DNA of 64,000 nucleotides, taken from the NCBI GenBank assembly GCA_041906305.1, contig JAYRJL010000001.1, positions 1,426,001 to 1,490,000 of the forward strand, read 5' to 3'. How positions within the stretch are numbered: position 1 is the first letter of the stretch; every line of letters begins with the position of its first letter. The translations under genes and the position numbers were made by a program. Positions 50,920 through 59,892 of the stretch are shown here, piece after piece. The DNA comes from SHVZ01 sp041906305. Its GTDB lineage: Bacteria; Pseudomonadota; Alphaproteobacteria; SHVZ01. Below the pieces are notes generated by a model. The model ran no database searches, was not told where the DNA came from, and worked only from the letters and a program-made list of their open reading frames with translations.

Positions 50920-52604
50920 CGTTTCCGCCAAGCCTGGGTGCGCGAGAGTAGACGGGAGAGGCCGAGCTGCGCCAGCTTGACCGCGGCCGACGTGAAGGCG
51001 ATCACCGTCGCCATGCCGGCGGCGCCGGCGGTGAATCCGGACTCGTCCATGTTGACGATCGCCAGCGCGGCGAGCTTGGTCTCGCTCGAATAGAGGAAGA
51101 TCACCGCCGAGACCGTCGTCATCGCATTCACGAAGAGATAGATCGCGACGTCGAGGATCGCCGGCAGGCAGATCGGCACGGTGACGCGGAAGAAGGTGCG
51201 CCACACCGGCACCTTGAGCGAAGCCGAGACCGCCTCGAATTCGGCGTCCAGCTGCTTCAAGGCGGTGACCGCGGTCAGGTGGCTGACGGTGTAGAAGTGG
51301 GCCACTGTGTTGACGACCAGGATCGCCGTCGTGCCGTAGAGCACGTTGAGCGGGTTTCCCTTCATGTTGAAGAAGAAGATGTAGCTCAATCCCAGCACCA
51401 GACCGGGCACCGCGAGCGGGATCATCGCCAGCAGATGAACGAAGCCGCGGCCGACGCCGAAGCGGTTCGACTTCTCGACCAGGTAGGCGCCGAGGAAGAC
51501 CAGCGTCGTGCCGAAGACCGCCGTCGCCGACGCCATGACCAGCGAGTTCCAGTAGACGCCCCAGCCCAGCGGATCGAAGTTGCCGAACTCGTAGTTTTTC
51601 AGCGTGAGCGTCAGGTTGTAGGGCCAGAAGGTGATGAACGAGGCCCAGACCGAGACGGCGAAGACGGCGAAGATCATCAGGCCGACGACGAGGCAGAAGA
51701 TCGTAAGCGCGAGGTCGCGGGTGCCGCGCGGCTTCGGCTCGAAGGGCACGGCGCGCGCCGAGAGCAGCGCGACCTGGCGGCGGGCGACGATGCGGTCCAC
51801 GGCGAAGGACAGCAGGGCCGGGATCAGCAGGATCACGCCGACGACCGCGCCCATCTCGAAGTTCTGCTGGCCGATCACCTGCTTGTAGATGTCGGTCGCG
51901 AGCACGTTGAAGCGTCCGCCGACCACCTTGGCGATGCCGAAGTCGGTGATCACCAGCGTGAAGATCACGAACGCCGTCGAGATCAGCCCGTACTTGGCGC
52001 CGGGCAGGGTGACGGTCAGGAACTTCCGCATCCTGGAGGCGCCGAGCGCGTCGGCCGACTCGTAGAGGCGCTGGTCGGCCATCGAAAGCGCCGTCACCAG
52101 GATCATCAGTGCGTGCGGGAAGCAGTAGAAGACCTGGGCGGTGACGATGCCGATCGCGCCATAGACCGGCTGGCCGAACAGCCATCCCTTGAGCAGGCCC
52201 TGGTTGCCGAAGAGGTAGATCAGCGACAGGGCCGGGAGCAGCGACGGCGCCAGGATCGGGATCAGCGCCAGGCCCTGGAACACGGCCTTGAAGCGCATGC
52301 AGCTTCGGGTCAGCGCATAGGCGTAGACGAAGGCGAGCGGCACCACGATCGCGGTGGTGACCGACGCGACGGCCAGGCTGTTCCAGAACGACTGGAACAG
52401 CGCCGGCGTTTCCACGTAGCGGAGATAGTTGGCGAGACCGATGAAGTTGCCGTTGTGATCCTGGAAGCTCTTGGAGAGCAGGGACCACAGCGGCAGCGCC
52501 ACTATGCCCATGAGGATCAGCGCGAAGAGCACGAGCCCCAGGCGCATCGCCATGTCGTCGCGCGAGGCCTTGGGCCGGACCAGGGGAGCGGCGGCCGTCG
52601 TCAT
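50916..52604 (-). CDS. ABC transporter permease, two fused halves (2-aminoethylphosphonate type)
   Basis: A 562-residue membrane protein built as two homologous permease halves (about 15-285 and 295-555), each with six or so helices, and each with the cytoplasmic EAA-type loop: DALGASRMRKFLTVTLPGA in the first and EAVSASLKVPVWRTFFRVT in the second. This is the architecture of FbpB-type permeases that import ferric iron or aminoethylphosphonate. The flanking PhnW/PhnA/PhnY genes and a PhnS-like binding protein point to phosphonate. It overlaps the ATPase gene (ATGA, 52601-52604) and the lipoprotein. Confidence 0.9.
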   Translation of the reverse strand: MTTAAAPLVRPKASRDDMAMRLGLVLFALILMGIVALPLWSLLSKSFQDHNGNFIGLANYLRYVETPALFQSFWNSLAVASVTTAIVVPLAFVYAYALTRSCMRFKAVFQGLALIPILAPSLLPALSLIYLFGNQGLLKGWLFGQPVYGAIGIVTAQVFYCFPHALMILVTALSMADQRLYESADALGASRMRKFLTVTLPGAKYGLISTAFVIFTLVITDFGIAKVVGGRFNVLATDIYKQVIGQQNFEMGAVVGVILLIPALLSFAVDRIVARRQVALLSARAVPFEPKPRGTRDLALTIFCLVVGLMIFAVFAVSVWASFITFWPYNLTLTLKNYEFGNFDPLGWGVYWNSLVMASATAVFGTTLVFLGAYLVEKSNRFGVGRGFVHLLAMIPLAVPGLVLGLSYIFFFNMKGNPLNVLYGTTAILVVNTVAHFYTVSHLTAVTALKQLDAEFEAVSASLKVPVWRTFFRVTVPICLPAILDVAIYLFVNAMTTVSAVIFLYSSETKLAALAIVNMDESGFTAGAAGMATVIAFTSAAVKLAQLGLSRLLSRTQAWRKR

Positions 52605-53686
52605 TTCGCGAAGGCGCGGAGCCTGTCGGGCGGCAGCGCGATCGGCAGGCGCGTGCCGGGCTCGACGCGGAGATCGCGCAGCAGGTTGATCGAGAAGTCG
52701 GCGACGAGATCGAGCTCGGTGCCCTCGACGGGCGTGAGCCGGGCGCGGGCGAACGATCCGAGGAACTCCAATGACCGGACCTCGACCTCGAGCGCGTTCT
52801 CGGAGCCGGGCTCGACGTTCCGGGTCTTCACGTCCTCTGGGCGGATGCAGACGAGGGCGGGCGCTCCGGTCGCCAGGCCGTCGAGCCCGTCGACGCGGAG
52901 GCGGCGGCCGCCGATCGTGACCGTGCCGGGCGCGGCCACGGCACCGTCCAGGAAGTTCATGGTGCCCACGAAGTCGGCGACGAAGGGGCTGGCCGGCTTC
53001 CGGTAGATCTCGGTCGGGCTTCCCACCTGGTCGATGACGCCGTGGTTCATCACCACGATGCGGTCGGCCAGCGCCAGCGCCTCCTCCTGGTCGTGGGTGA
53101 CCATGATCGTGGTGATGCCGAGCTTCCGCTGCAGCTCCTTCAACTCCTGGCGGAGATGCTGGCGGACGCGGGCATCGAGGGCGGAAAGCGGCTCGTCGAG
53201 CAGCAGCAGGCCCGGCGAGATGGCCAGCGCGCGGGCGAGCGCCACGCGCTGCTGCTGGCCGCCGGAAAGCTGGGACGGGTATTTCGGTCCGGAGTCGGGC
53301 AGGCCGACCAAGGTCAGCAGCTCGGCGACGCGTGCCTTGATCTCCGCCTTCGATCGGCCGCGTGAGACCAGGCCGTAGCCGACATTGTCGGCGACGGAGA
53401 GGTTGGGGAAGAGCGCATAGGACTGGAAGACGATGCCGAAGTCGCGCTCGGCGGGCGGCAGCATCGAGACGTCGCGGCCGCCCTGGTGGATGCTGCCGGA
53501 GGTCTGGATGTCGAGGCCGGCGATGGCGCGGAGGAGCGTGGTCTTGCCGCAGCCCGACGGGCCCAAGAACACCACGAACTCGCGGGCGAAGACGTCGAGC
53601 GAGACGTCATCGAGCGCGGTGAAGCTGCCGAAACGCTTGGTGAGACGGCGAATGGATAGGTACGGCGGATCGCCGGCGACGCCCAT
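52601..53686 (-). CDS. ABC transporter ATPase (2-aminoethylphosphonate type)
   Basis: A 361-residue nucleotide-binding subunit. Walker A is GPSGCGKTT (42-50), Q-loop Q88, signature LSGGQ (140-144), Walker B LLLLDEP (160-166), H-loop in VTHDQEEAL. The C-terminal TOBE region (about 250-361) is typical of the polyamine/iron/phosphonate (PotA-like) subfamily. The start is ATG 53686. The end overlaps the permease start (ATGA). It is the third gene from the regulator side in the phosphonate transport group and should power import of the ligand bound by the receptor at 53756-54787. Confidence 0.93.
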   Translation of the reverse strand: MGVAGDPPYLSIRRLTKRFGSFTALDDVSLDVFAREFVVFLGPSGCGKTTLLRAIAGLDIQTSGSIHQGGRDVSMLPPAERDFGIVFQSYALFPNLSVADNVGYGLVSRGRSKAEIKARVAELLTLVGLPDSGPKYPSQLSGGQQQRVALARALAISPGLLLLDEPLSALDARVRQHLRQELKELQRKLGITTIMVTHDQEEALALADRIVVMNHGVIDQVGSPTEIYRKPASPFVADFVGTMNFLDGAVAAPGTVTIGGRRLRVDGLDGLATGAPALVCIRPEDVKTRNVEPGSENALEVEVRSLEFLGSFARARLTPVEGTELDLVADFSINLLRDLRVEPGTRLPIALPPDRLRAFAK

Positions 53687-53717
53687 GACAACTCCCCCTC
53701 GTCCGGCCTCCCCGAGC

Positions 53718-53750
53718 GACCCGTCTTCGCGGGTTCGCCCGGGTGCCAGC
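53718..53750 (-). terminator. Small hairpin between binding protein and ATPase genes
   Basis: ACCCG (53719-53723) pairs with CGGGT (53730-53734), and a GC-rich stretch follows. There is no T tract. It may lower expression of the downstream transporter genes relative to the binding protein, a common arrangement, but the evidence is slight. Confidence 0.25.
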
Positions 53751-53755
53751 TTAGC

Positions 53756-54787
53756 TCACTTCGGGGCAGATTTGCCGTCGTAGCGCTTGGTCCATTCGGC
53801 GAGGATGCGGTCGCGCTCCTTCGCCATCCATCCGAGGTCGTTCTTGACCATCGCCTGGTCGGCGCCGGCCGGATAGTTCGGCGGGGCGGCGTTGATGCCG
53901 GGCATGGCGACGATGGCGTAGTACTTGCCGTAGAGCTCGTTCGCCTTCTTGGTGATGGTCCAGTCGACCAGCTTCTGGGCGGCGTCCATGTTCTTGGTGC
54001 CCTTGACGATGGCGGTCGCCTCCATCTCCCAGCCCGCGCCCTCGCTCGGCAGGATCAGGTCGATCGGCGCGCCCTTGGTCTTCTCGGTGGCGCCGCGCAT
54101 GTCGAAGCCGATGCCCATCAGGCGCTCGCCGGTCGCCGCCTGCACGCAGGGCGCCGAGCCCGAATGCGTGTAGACCGCGATGTTCTGGTGCAGCGCGTCC
54201 ATGTACTTCCAGCCCTCGGCCTCGCCCATCACCTGCAGCCAGGCGGCGATGGTGAGATAGCCGGTGCCGGACGACGCCGGGTTCGGCATCACGATCTGGC
54301 CCTTGTAAGCGGGGTTGGTCAGGTCCTTCCAGGACTTCGGCGCCGGCGCCTTGGCCTTCTCCGCTTCCTTGGTGTTGAAGCAGACGACGGAGAGGTAGGC
54401 GTCCATTCCGGTCCACATGGCCGGATTCTTGGCGTCCTTGAAGACTGGCTTCAGGCTCTCGGCGCCCTTCGGGGTGTAGCCCGCCAGCATGCCCATGTTC
54501 TCGAACAGCACGACCGAGGAAGCCGAGAGGCCCCAGATCACGTCGGCGCGCGGATTGTCCTTCTCGGCGACGAGGCGGGCGGTCATGACGCCCGTGGAAT
54601 CGCGCACCCAGGCGATCTCGATGGTGGGATTGTCGGCCTCGAAGGCGGCCTTGTAGGGACCGAGCTGGTCGTTCTCGAGCGCGGTGTAGACGGTGAGGCG
54701 GGTCTTCTGCGCCATCGATTCGGACGGCAGTGCGAGCAGTGCCGCCGCCGCGACGGCGAGCGGCATCCAAAGGCGTAGACGTGACAT
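53756..54787 (-). CDS. ABC substrate-binding protein, 2-aminoethylphosphonate type
   Basis: A 343-residue periplasmic binding protein of the PotD/FbpA-like extracellular solute-binding family. A signal peptide (1-26, cleaved after SMA) is followed by TRLTVYTALENDQLGPYKAAFEADNP, then a two-domain fold with the ligand region ARLVAEKDNPRADVIWGLSAS and NPASSGTGYLTIAAWLQ. Members of this subgroup bind 2-aminoethylphosphonate in Pseudomonas and alphaproteobacteria. The neighbours (PhnY, PhnA, PhnW) support that ligand. The ATG at 54787 is the only fitting start. Confidence 0.88.
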   Translation of the reverse strand: MSRLRLWMPLAVAAAALLALPSESMAQKTRLTVYTALENDQLGPYKAAFEADNPTIEIAWVRDSTGVMTARLVAEKDNPRADVIWGLSASSVVLFENMGMLAGYTPKGAESLKPVFKDAKNPAMWTGMDAYLSVVCFNTKEAEKAKAPAPKSWKDLTNPAYKGQIVMPNPASSGTGYLTIAAWLQVMGEAEGWKYMDALHQNIAVYTHSGSAPCVQAATGERLMGIGFDMRGATEKTKGAPIDLILPSEGAGWEMEATAIVKGTKNMDAAQKLVDWTITKKANELYGKYYAIVAMPGINAAPPNYPAGADQAMVKNDLGWMAKERDRILAEWTKRYDGKSAPK

Positions 54788-54857
54788 GGTCGATCTCCCC
54801 TGTTGATGCGTGAAGCCTGTAGGCGAACCCTGTTACCCTTTTTTGAAGCGCTTCCGA

Positions 54858-56309
54858 TTATGTGGGCCAGGGAAGCGAATAAGTCTTCACATTCGTGAAG
54901 CTCTTCATCGCCTCCTTGACCCCTTCCTTGTAGCCCAGGCCCGAATCCTTGATGCCGCCGAAGGGCGACATCTCTATCCGGTATCCCGGAACCTCCCAGA
55001 TGTTCACGGTACCCACATCCAGCGCTTCGATGAAGCGCTGGATGTAGTCGAAGCGGTTGGTGCAGACGCCGGACGAGAGGCCGTAGGCGGTCGAGTTCGA
55101 GACCCGGATCGCGTCCTCGACGTCCTTGATCCGGATGATCGGGATCGCCGGGCCGAAGGTCTCCTCGCGCACCAGCTCGCAGTCGAAGGGCACGCGGTCG
55201 ACGACGGTCGGCGGGAACAGCGCGCCCTTCCGGTCGTTGCCGTGCAGCAGCTCGGCCCCGGCCTTGGTCGCGTCGACCACGCGGCGCTGGAACAGCTTGG
55301 CCGCGTCCTCGGTGATCACCGTGCCGACATCGGTCGCGGGATCCATCGGGTCGCCGCATTTGAGCTTCTTCGCCTTGGCCACGACGAGCTCTGCGAAGGC
55401 GTCGGCGACCGCATCGACCACCAGGATGCGCTTGACCGCCGTGCAGCGCTGGCCGGAGTTCTTGGTGGCGCCGGCGACGGCGAGCTCCGCCGCCTTGTCG
55501 AGGTCGGCATCCTCCATGACGATCAGCGGGTCGTTGCCGCCGAGCTCGAGCACGACGCGGCGATAGCCGGCCTTTGTCGCGATGTACTTCCCAGTGCGCA
55601 CGCTGCCGGTGAAGGTGACGAGGTCGATGTTCTCGTTGACGATCATCTCGTCGCCGATGTCCTCGGGCCGCCCGGTCAGCACCGACAGCATCTCCGGCGG
55701 CAATCCTGCCTCATAGATCACGTCGGCAAGCGCCAGCGCGGTCAGCGGCGTCAATTCGGTCGGCTTCACCACGATGCGGTTGTTGGTGGCGATCGCCGGG
55801 GCGATCTTGTGCGCCACCATGTTCATCGGATGGTTGAACGGCGTGATCGCGCTGATGGCGCGCAGCGGCTGGCGCATCGTGAAGATGCGGCGCGCCTTGC
55901 CGTGCGGGGTGATGTCGCAGGCGAAGGTCTCGGCATCCTCCTGGATCGCCAGCTGCCCCGCGAGGTGGAACACGTCGTAGGCGCGACCCACCTCGTAGAG
56001 GGAGTCCTTCTTGCAGAGGCCGCTCTCGGCGGTGATCAGGTCGGAGAGCGCGTCCTTGCGCTTGGCCAGCAGCTCCGCCGTGGTCATCAGGATCTTCTGG
56101 CGGTCGTAGCGCGTCAGCTTGGGCCTGTACCCGGCGGCGATCCGGAAGGCTTCCTGCACCTGCTCGCGTCGCGCCCGTGGCACCGTGCCGACGACCTCGT
56201 TGGTGTAGGGGTTGAATACCTCGACCCGGCCTTCGCCCTCGACCTTGCGGCCGGCGAGGCGCAGCGTCTCATGCAGGGGCTCTCTGGTCGGTCGGCGGAG
56301 CGCGCTCAT
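54858..56309 (-). CDS. phnY: Phosphonoacetaldehyde dehydrogenase PhnY
   Basis: A 483-residue aldehyde dehydrogenase that converts phosphonoacetaldehyde to phosphonoacetate with NAD+. Active residues: C289 in NSGQRCTAVKR, E255 in VVLELGGND, and N159 in TPFNHPMN. The NAD-binding FTGSVRTGKYIA is present. It fits the PhnY subclass by its place between the binding-protein gene and PhnA. I use the ATG at 56309, which has a GAGGAA site upstream; a GTG at 56327 would overlap the phnA stop (GTGA) and is possible. Product and substrate are part of a three-step route with PhnW and PhnA. Confidence 0.92.
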   Translation of the reverse strand: MSALRRPTREPLHETLRLAGRKVEGEGRVEVFNPYTNEVVGTVPRARREQVQEAFRIAAGYRPKLTRYDRQKILMTTAELLAKRKDALSDLITAESGLCKKDSLYEVGRAYDVFHLAGQLAIQEDAETFACDITPHGKARRIFTMRQPLRAISAITPFNHPMNMVAHKIAPAIATNNRIVVKPTELTPLTALALADVIYEAGLPPEMLSVLTGRPEDIGDEMIVNENIDLVTFTGSVRTGKYIATKAGYRRVVLELGGNDPLIVMEDADLDKAAELAVAGATKNSGQRCTAVKRILVVDAVADAFAELVVAKAKKLKCGDPMDPATDVGTVITEDAAKLFQRRVVDATKAGAELLHGNDRKGALFPPTVVDRVPFDCELVREETFGPAIPIIRIKDVEDAIRVSNSTAYGLSSGVCTNRFDYIQRFIEALDVGTVNIWEVPGYRIEMSPFGGIKDSGLGYKEGVKEAMKSFTNVKTYSLPWPT

Positions 56310-56323
56310 GATGTCTGGGTTCC

Positions 56324-57550
56324 TCACTGCGCGACGCGGTTGAGGGCCACGTCGAAGATGTCGAAGTTGCGGAGCCGGCCGCCGGCGAGCGTCGCCTTGC
56401 GGTTGGCGATCAGCGGCACCTTCTGCTCGGAGATGCCGCCATGGCTGCGCAGCGGCTCGGTCAGGCCCGAGAGGTCGTGGCGCGAGAGGCTGGTGCCCAG
56501 CACCTTGTGCCGCGTCGAGACGACGACGATCTCGCCGATGCGCTCGGGCGGGAGCTCGAACCCCGACGCCGCCTCGGCGCGCGTCAGGGCCGCCTCGATG
56601 CCGTCCATCCTCTTCAGGCGCTCGATCACGCCGGCGACCTCGCTTTCGGGCAGGTAGGCCGTGGCGAACGAGCCGAGCGCGCCGTGATGCACGACGTAGG
56701 GATCGGTGATCGGCAGGATCACCCGGGCCTTGCCGGCGCCGAGCCAGCCGTCGAGCAGGTCCTGCAGGTAGATCACGTCCGGCTGGCCCTTGGCGTCGAA
56801 CTTGGCGTTCATGCCGTGGTCGGCGGTAAGCGCGATCACGCAGCCCATCGTGTCGAGCTTCGCTAGGTAGCCGTCCATCATTCTGTAGAAGGCGTTGGCG
56901 ACCGGCGTGCCCGGGGCGTGCTTGTGCTGGATGTAGTCGGTGGTCGAGAGGTACATCAGCTCGGGCCGGTCGCGCTCCATCAGCTTGACGCCGGCGGCGA
57001 AGACGAATTCGGAGAGATCGGCGGAGTAAACGCTGGGGAGCGGCCTGCCGACGAGGTCCATGACGCCGTCGATGCCGTTCTCGGCGAGGTTCGCCTTGTC
57101 GGCCCTCTCGGAGGAGAAGCAGGCGGCCTTGCCTGGACCGAGCAAGAGGCCCTTGCCGAGCAGCGCGCGCAGCTTGTCCTTGGCCGTCACGATCGCGATC
57201 CGGGCGCCCTTGGCCTGGAACGCCTTGAAGATGGTATCGACCCGAAGATGCTTCGGGTCGTTCATCATCACCTCGGCCTTCGCGTCGGGATCGAAGAAGT
57301 AGTTGCCGCAGATCCCGTGCACCGCGGGCGGCACACCGGTGACGATCGAGAGGTTGTTCGGGTTGGTGAAGCTCGGCACGACGCAGTCGACGAGGAGGTT
57401 GGTGCCTTCCTTCAGCAATCGGGCGAGGAACGGTGCCTCTCCGGCCTCCGCGGCGCGCTCGATGTATCCGGGCTCGGAGCCATCGACGCAGACGATGACG
57501 ACCGGCTGCTTCGGCTCGTTGTAGGTGCGTCCGTTGACGGTGATGGTCAT
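56324..57550 (-). CDS. phnA: Phosphonoacetate hydrolase PhnA
   Basis: A 408-residue two-zinc enzyme of the alkaline phosphatase/nucleotide pyrophosphatase superfamily that cleaves the C-P bond of phosphonoacetate to acetate and phosphate. The nucleophile is T62 in PSFTNPNNLSIVTG; metal ligands include D23 in CVDGSEPGY, the Asp and His of STTDYIQHKHAPG, Asp-His in LTADHGMNAKF, and a C-terminal His. It starts at ATG 57550, 4 bases after the phnW stop. Not to be confused with the E. coli yjdM-type gene also once called phnA. Confidence 0.95.
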   Translation of the reverse strand: MTITVNGRTYNEPKQPVVIVCVDGSEPGYIERAAEAGEAPFLARLLKEGTNLLVDCVVPSFTNPNNLSIVTGVPPAVHGICGNYFFDPDAKAEVMMNDPKHLRVDTIFKAFQAKGARIAIVTAKDKLRALLGKGLLLGPGKAACFSSERADKANLAENGIDGVMDLVGRPLPSVYSADLSEFVFAAGVKLMERDRPELMYLSTTDYIQHKHAPGTPVANAFYRMMDGYLAKLDTMGCVIALTADHGMNAKFDAKGQPDVIYLQDLLDGWLGAGKARVILPITDPYVVHHGALGSFATAYLPESEVAGVIERLKRMDGIEAALTRAEAASGFELPPERIGEIVVVSTRHKVLGTSLSRHDLSGLTEPLRSHGGISEQKVPLIANRKATLAGGRLRNFDIFDVALNRVAQ

Positions 57551-57554
57551 GGGA

Positions 57555-58694
57555 TCAGGCGGCCTTCTTCAGGGTGACCCCCATTTCGGCCAGGACATCC
57601 GTGACAGCCGCAAGCGCGCCCTTGATGTGGTCCGCGTCGATGCGGCCGATGCAGCCGATGCGGAAGGAGTCCGCGACCGTCAGCTTGCCGGGATAGATCA
57701 CGTAGCCGCGGTCCTTGAGCCCGTCATAGAAGGCCTGGAACTTGAAGGCCGGGTCCGACGGCATGTGGAAGGTGACGATGATCGGCGCCTGCAGGGCCGG
57801 GGGCAGCAGCGACTTGAACCCCAGCGCCGCCATGCCGTCGATCAGCAGCTTGCAGTTGGCGGTATAGCGGCCGCCGCGGCCCTTCACGCCACCCTCCGCA
57901 CGATGCTCCTCGATCGCCTGGTGCAGCGACACGATCACATGGATCGGGGGTGTGAAGCGCCACTGGCCGGTCTTCTCGAAGGCCTGCCACTGGTCGTGAA
58001 GGTCGAGCACCAGGGTCGTGGCGTTGCCCTTCGACGCCTTGAGCGCATCGAGCCGGCAGACGACGAAACCCATGCCGGGGACGCCTTCGAGGCACTTGTT
58101 GGACGAGGCGGCGAGCGCGTCGTAGGGGACCGCCTTGGCGTCGATCTCGAGCGCGCCGAAGGCACTCATCGAGTCGACCAGGAGCTTCCGGTTGTGGGCC
58201 GCGACCACGCCTGCGATCTGGCGGACGGGGTTCAGGATCCCGGAGGTGGTCTCGCAGTGGACCGTGAAGACATGAGTGATCGACGGGTCGGAGCCCAGCA
58301 CCTCGTCGAGCGCGGACAGGCTCGGCGGCGTGTCCTCGGGCGTCTCCAGGATGCGGTGCGCGCGGCCGGCGATCTGGCAGATCTTCGCCGCGCGGTGGCC
58401 GTAGGCGCCGTTGACAAGCAGCAGCACCTTGCCGTCGCGCGGCACGAAGGTGGTGAGCATCGCCTCGACCGCGAAAGTGCCGCTGCCCTGCATCGGCACG
58501 GTGACGTGGGTGCCGACGCCGCCGGCGATCTCGACGATCCGCTCCAGCACCTCGCGGTTGACCTTGAGGAAGGTCGCGTCGCGCGAGCCCCAGTCATGGA
58601 CCATCGCCTGCTTGACCGTCCGCGAAGTGGTCAGCGGCCCGGGCGTCAGCAGCAGCGGGTCGCCGGTTTCGGAGGCGGCTGGCGTGATCGGCAT
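57555..58694 (-). CDS. phnW: 2-aminoethylphosphonate--pyruvate transaminase PhnW
   Basis: A 379-residue PLP aminotransferase (class V fold) that turns 2-aminoethylphosphonate and pyruvate into phosphonoacetaldehyde and alanine. The N-terminal LLLTPGPLTTSRTVKQAM and HDWGSRDATFLKVNREV are family hallmarks; the PLP Lys is K200 in ASSNKCLEG; NGAYGHRAAKI is the phosphate region. I chose ATG 58694 (MPITPAASETGDP) with GGAG upstream, because the in-frame ATG at 58760 lies within the promoter region and has no ribosome site. First gene of the operon. Confidence 0.95.
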   Translation of the reverse strand: MPITPAASETGDPLLLTPGPLTTSRTVKQAMVHDWGSRDATFLKVNREVLERIVEIAGGVGTHVTVPMQGSGTFAVEAMLTTFVPRDGKVLLLVNGAYGHRAAKICQIAGRAHRILETPEDTPPSLSALDEVLGSDPSITHVFTVHCETTSGILNPVRQIAGVVAAHNRKLLVDSMSAFGALEIDAKAVPYDALAASSNKCLEGVPGMGFVVCRLDALKASKGNATTLVLDLHDQWQAFEKTGQWRFTPPIHVIVSLHQAIEEHRAEGGVKGRGGRYTANCKLLIDGMAALGFKSLLPPALQAPIIVTFHMPSDPAFKFQAFYDGLKDRGYVIYPGKLTVADSFRIGCIGRIDADHIKGALAAVTDVLAEMGVTLKKAA

Positions 58695-58744
58695 CGGAGG
58701 CTCCGCGAAGCTTGGATTGCCGCCGAGCGTCGGCTTCCATTCGC

Positions 58745-58791
58745 CATAAATCCAATACATTATACGGATACGAACTATCGATAGAATCGAT
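58745..58791. promoter_or_regulatory. Divergent control region of phnW and its LysR gene
   Basis: On the phnW strand a perfect TATAAT (58764 to 58759) stands without a good -35 box, as expected for an activator-dependent promoter. An ATCC (58750-58753) and GGAT (58766-58769) flank it as a gapped inverted repeat. Next to the LysR start lies CTATCGATAG (58775-58784), a perfect palindrome, followed by ATCGAT again three bases later. These are candidate LysR sites. Overlap of the sites with the LysR start would allow autorepression. Confidence 0.55.
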
Positions 58792-59682
58792 ATGAATCCG
58801 ACCCAGCTCCGCGCCTTCCATCACGTCGCCCGCGAACGCGGCTTCACCCGTGCCGCGGCGGTCGCCGGCGTCGGCCAGCCGACCCTGTCGGGGCAGGTGA
58901 AGGCGCTCGAGGAAGCCTACGGCGTCCGCCTCTTCGAGCGGCGGGGCCGCGGCGCGCAGCTGACCGAGTTCGGCCAGCGCCTCTACGCGCTGACCGATCG
59001 GATGTTCGCATTGGAGGAGGAGGCGAGGGCGCTGCTCTCCGGCGCGGCGACGCTGACCCAGGGCCATCTCAAGGTCAGTGCGGATTCCGCCTATCACGCC
59101 GTGCCGATCCTGGCCGAGCTCAAGCGCCGGCATGGCGGCCTGACCTTCTCTCTCAGCCTCGGCAACTCGGTGACGGTTCTGCGTCGTCTCTTCGACTACG
59201 AGGCCGACGTCGTCGTCATGGCGAAGCTCACCTCCGATCCGCGCCTGTTCACACTCCCGTTCCGGGCCGATCGGCTCGTCCTCTTCGTCCCGCACAAGCA
59301 CCCCTGGGCCGGACGGCGCCGCATCCGCCTCGCCGAGCTTTCCGGCCAGGACATGGTCTTGCGCGAGCGCGGTTCGGTCACCCGCGGCGTATTCGAGGCG
59401 ACACTTGCGGCCGCCGCCGTCCGTCCCGGAGCGATCATCGAGGTCGAGAGCCGCGAGGGCGTCGGCGAGGCGGTCGCCGCCGGATTCGGCATCGGCGTCG
59501 TCTTCGAAAGCGAGTTCCGGCCGGGCGACCGTTTCCACCGGATTGCGGTCGCAGGGGCGGATCTGGCCGTCGCCGAATACGTGGTCTGTCTCGAGGAGCG
59601 CCGCGGACTGGCACTGGTACGTGCCTTCCTCGATGCCGCCGCCGACTTGAGCGTACCGAGCCAAGGCGGAACCCGGCCATGA
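58792..59682 (+). CDS. LysR family regulator, phosphonate cluster
   Basis: A 296-residue LysR-type regulator. Residues 1-60 form the winged HTH (LRAFHHVARERGFTRAAAVAGVGQPTLSGQVK, split as helix-turn-helix), a linker helix follows, and the C-terminal effector-binding domain begins at about residue 92. It is divergent from phnW with under 100 bases between, so it is the likely activator of the aminoethylphosphonate genes, with the substrate or phosphonoacetaldehyde as effector (inference). No ribosome site is visible before ATG 58792. Confidence 0.9.
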   Translation: MNPTQLRAFHHVARERGFTRAAAVAGVGQPTLSGQVKALEEAYGVRLFERRGRGAQLTEFGQRLYALTDRMFALEEEARALLSGAATLTQGHLKVSADSAYHAVPILAELKRRHGGLTFSLSLGNSVTVLRRLFDYEADVVVMAKLTSDPRLFTLPFRADRLVLFVPHKHPWAGRRRIRLAELSGQDMVLRERGSVTRGVFEATLAAAAVRPGAIIEVESREGVGEAVAAGFGIGVVFESEFRPGDRFHRIAVAGADLAVAEYVVCLEERRGLALVRAFLDAAADLSVPSQGGTRP

Positions 59683-59892
59683 GCCAGGATGCCGTCGACC
59701 GCGTAGCCGAGATCGACCTTCAGGTCGTCGATGCCCGAGCCGTCGCGATGATTCGAATATCCAAGCATTTCAGGCCTTAAGGGGGTCACGGATTGGTCAC
59801 GGTGCCCCTTTCGGTTCATCGGCGTTTGAGTTCGCAGATGAACGGATAGCCACGTCGCTCGACGAGGCCGGTCCTGAAAGGAAGGTACTCGG
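59683..59892 (+). other. Non-coding gap with a repeated 8-mer
   Basis: About 210 bases between the LysR gene and the small secreted gene. GGTCACGG occurs at 59784-59791 and at 59795-59802, 11 bases apart, so on the same face of the helix; it may be a regulator site for the gene at 59893. A 33-codon frame (59679-59780, ATGA-overlapping the LysR stop) is the only possible open frame and lacks any feature of a gene. No RNA gene is seen. Confidence 0.4.

Noticed and set aside
59679..59780. A 33-codon gene overlapping the LysR stop as ATGA
   Set aside because: No hydrophobic segment, motif or ribosome site of its own; the overlap alone is weak evidence.
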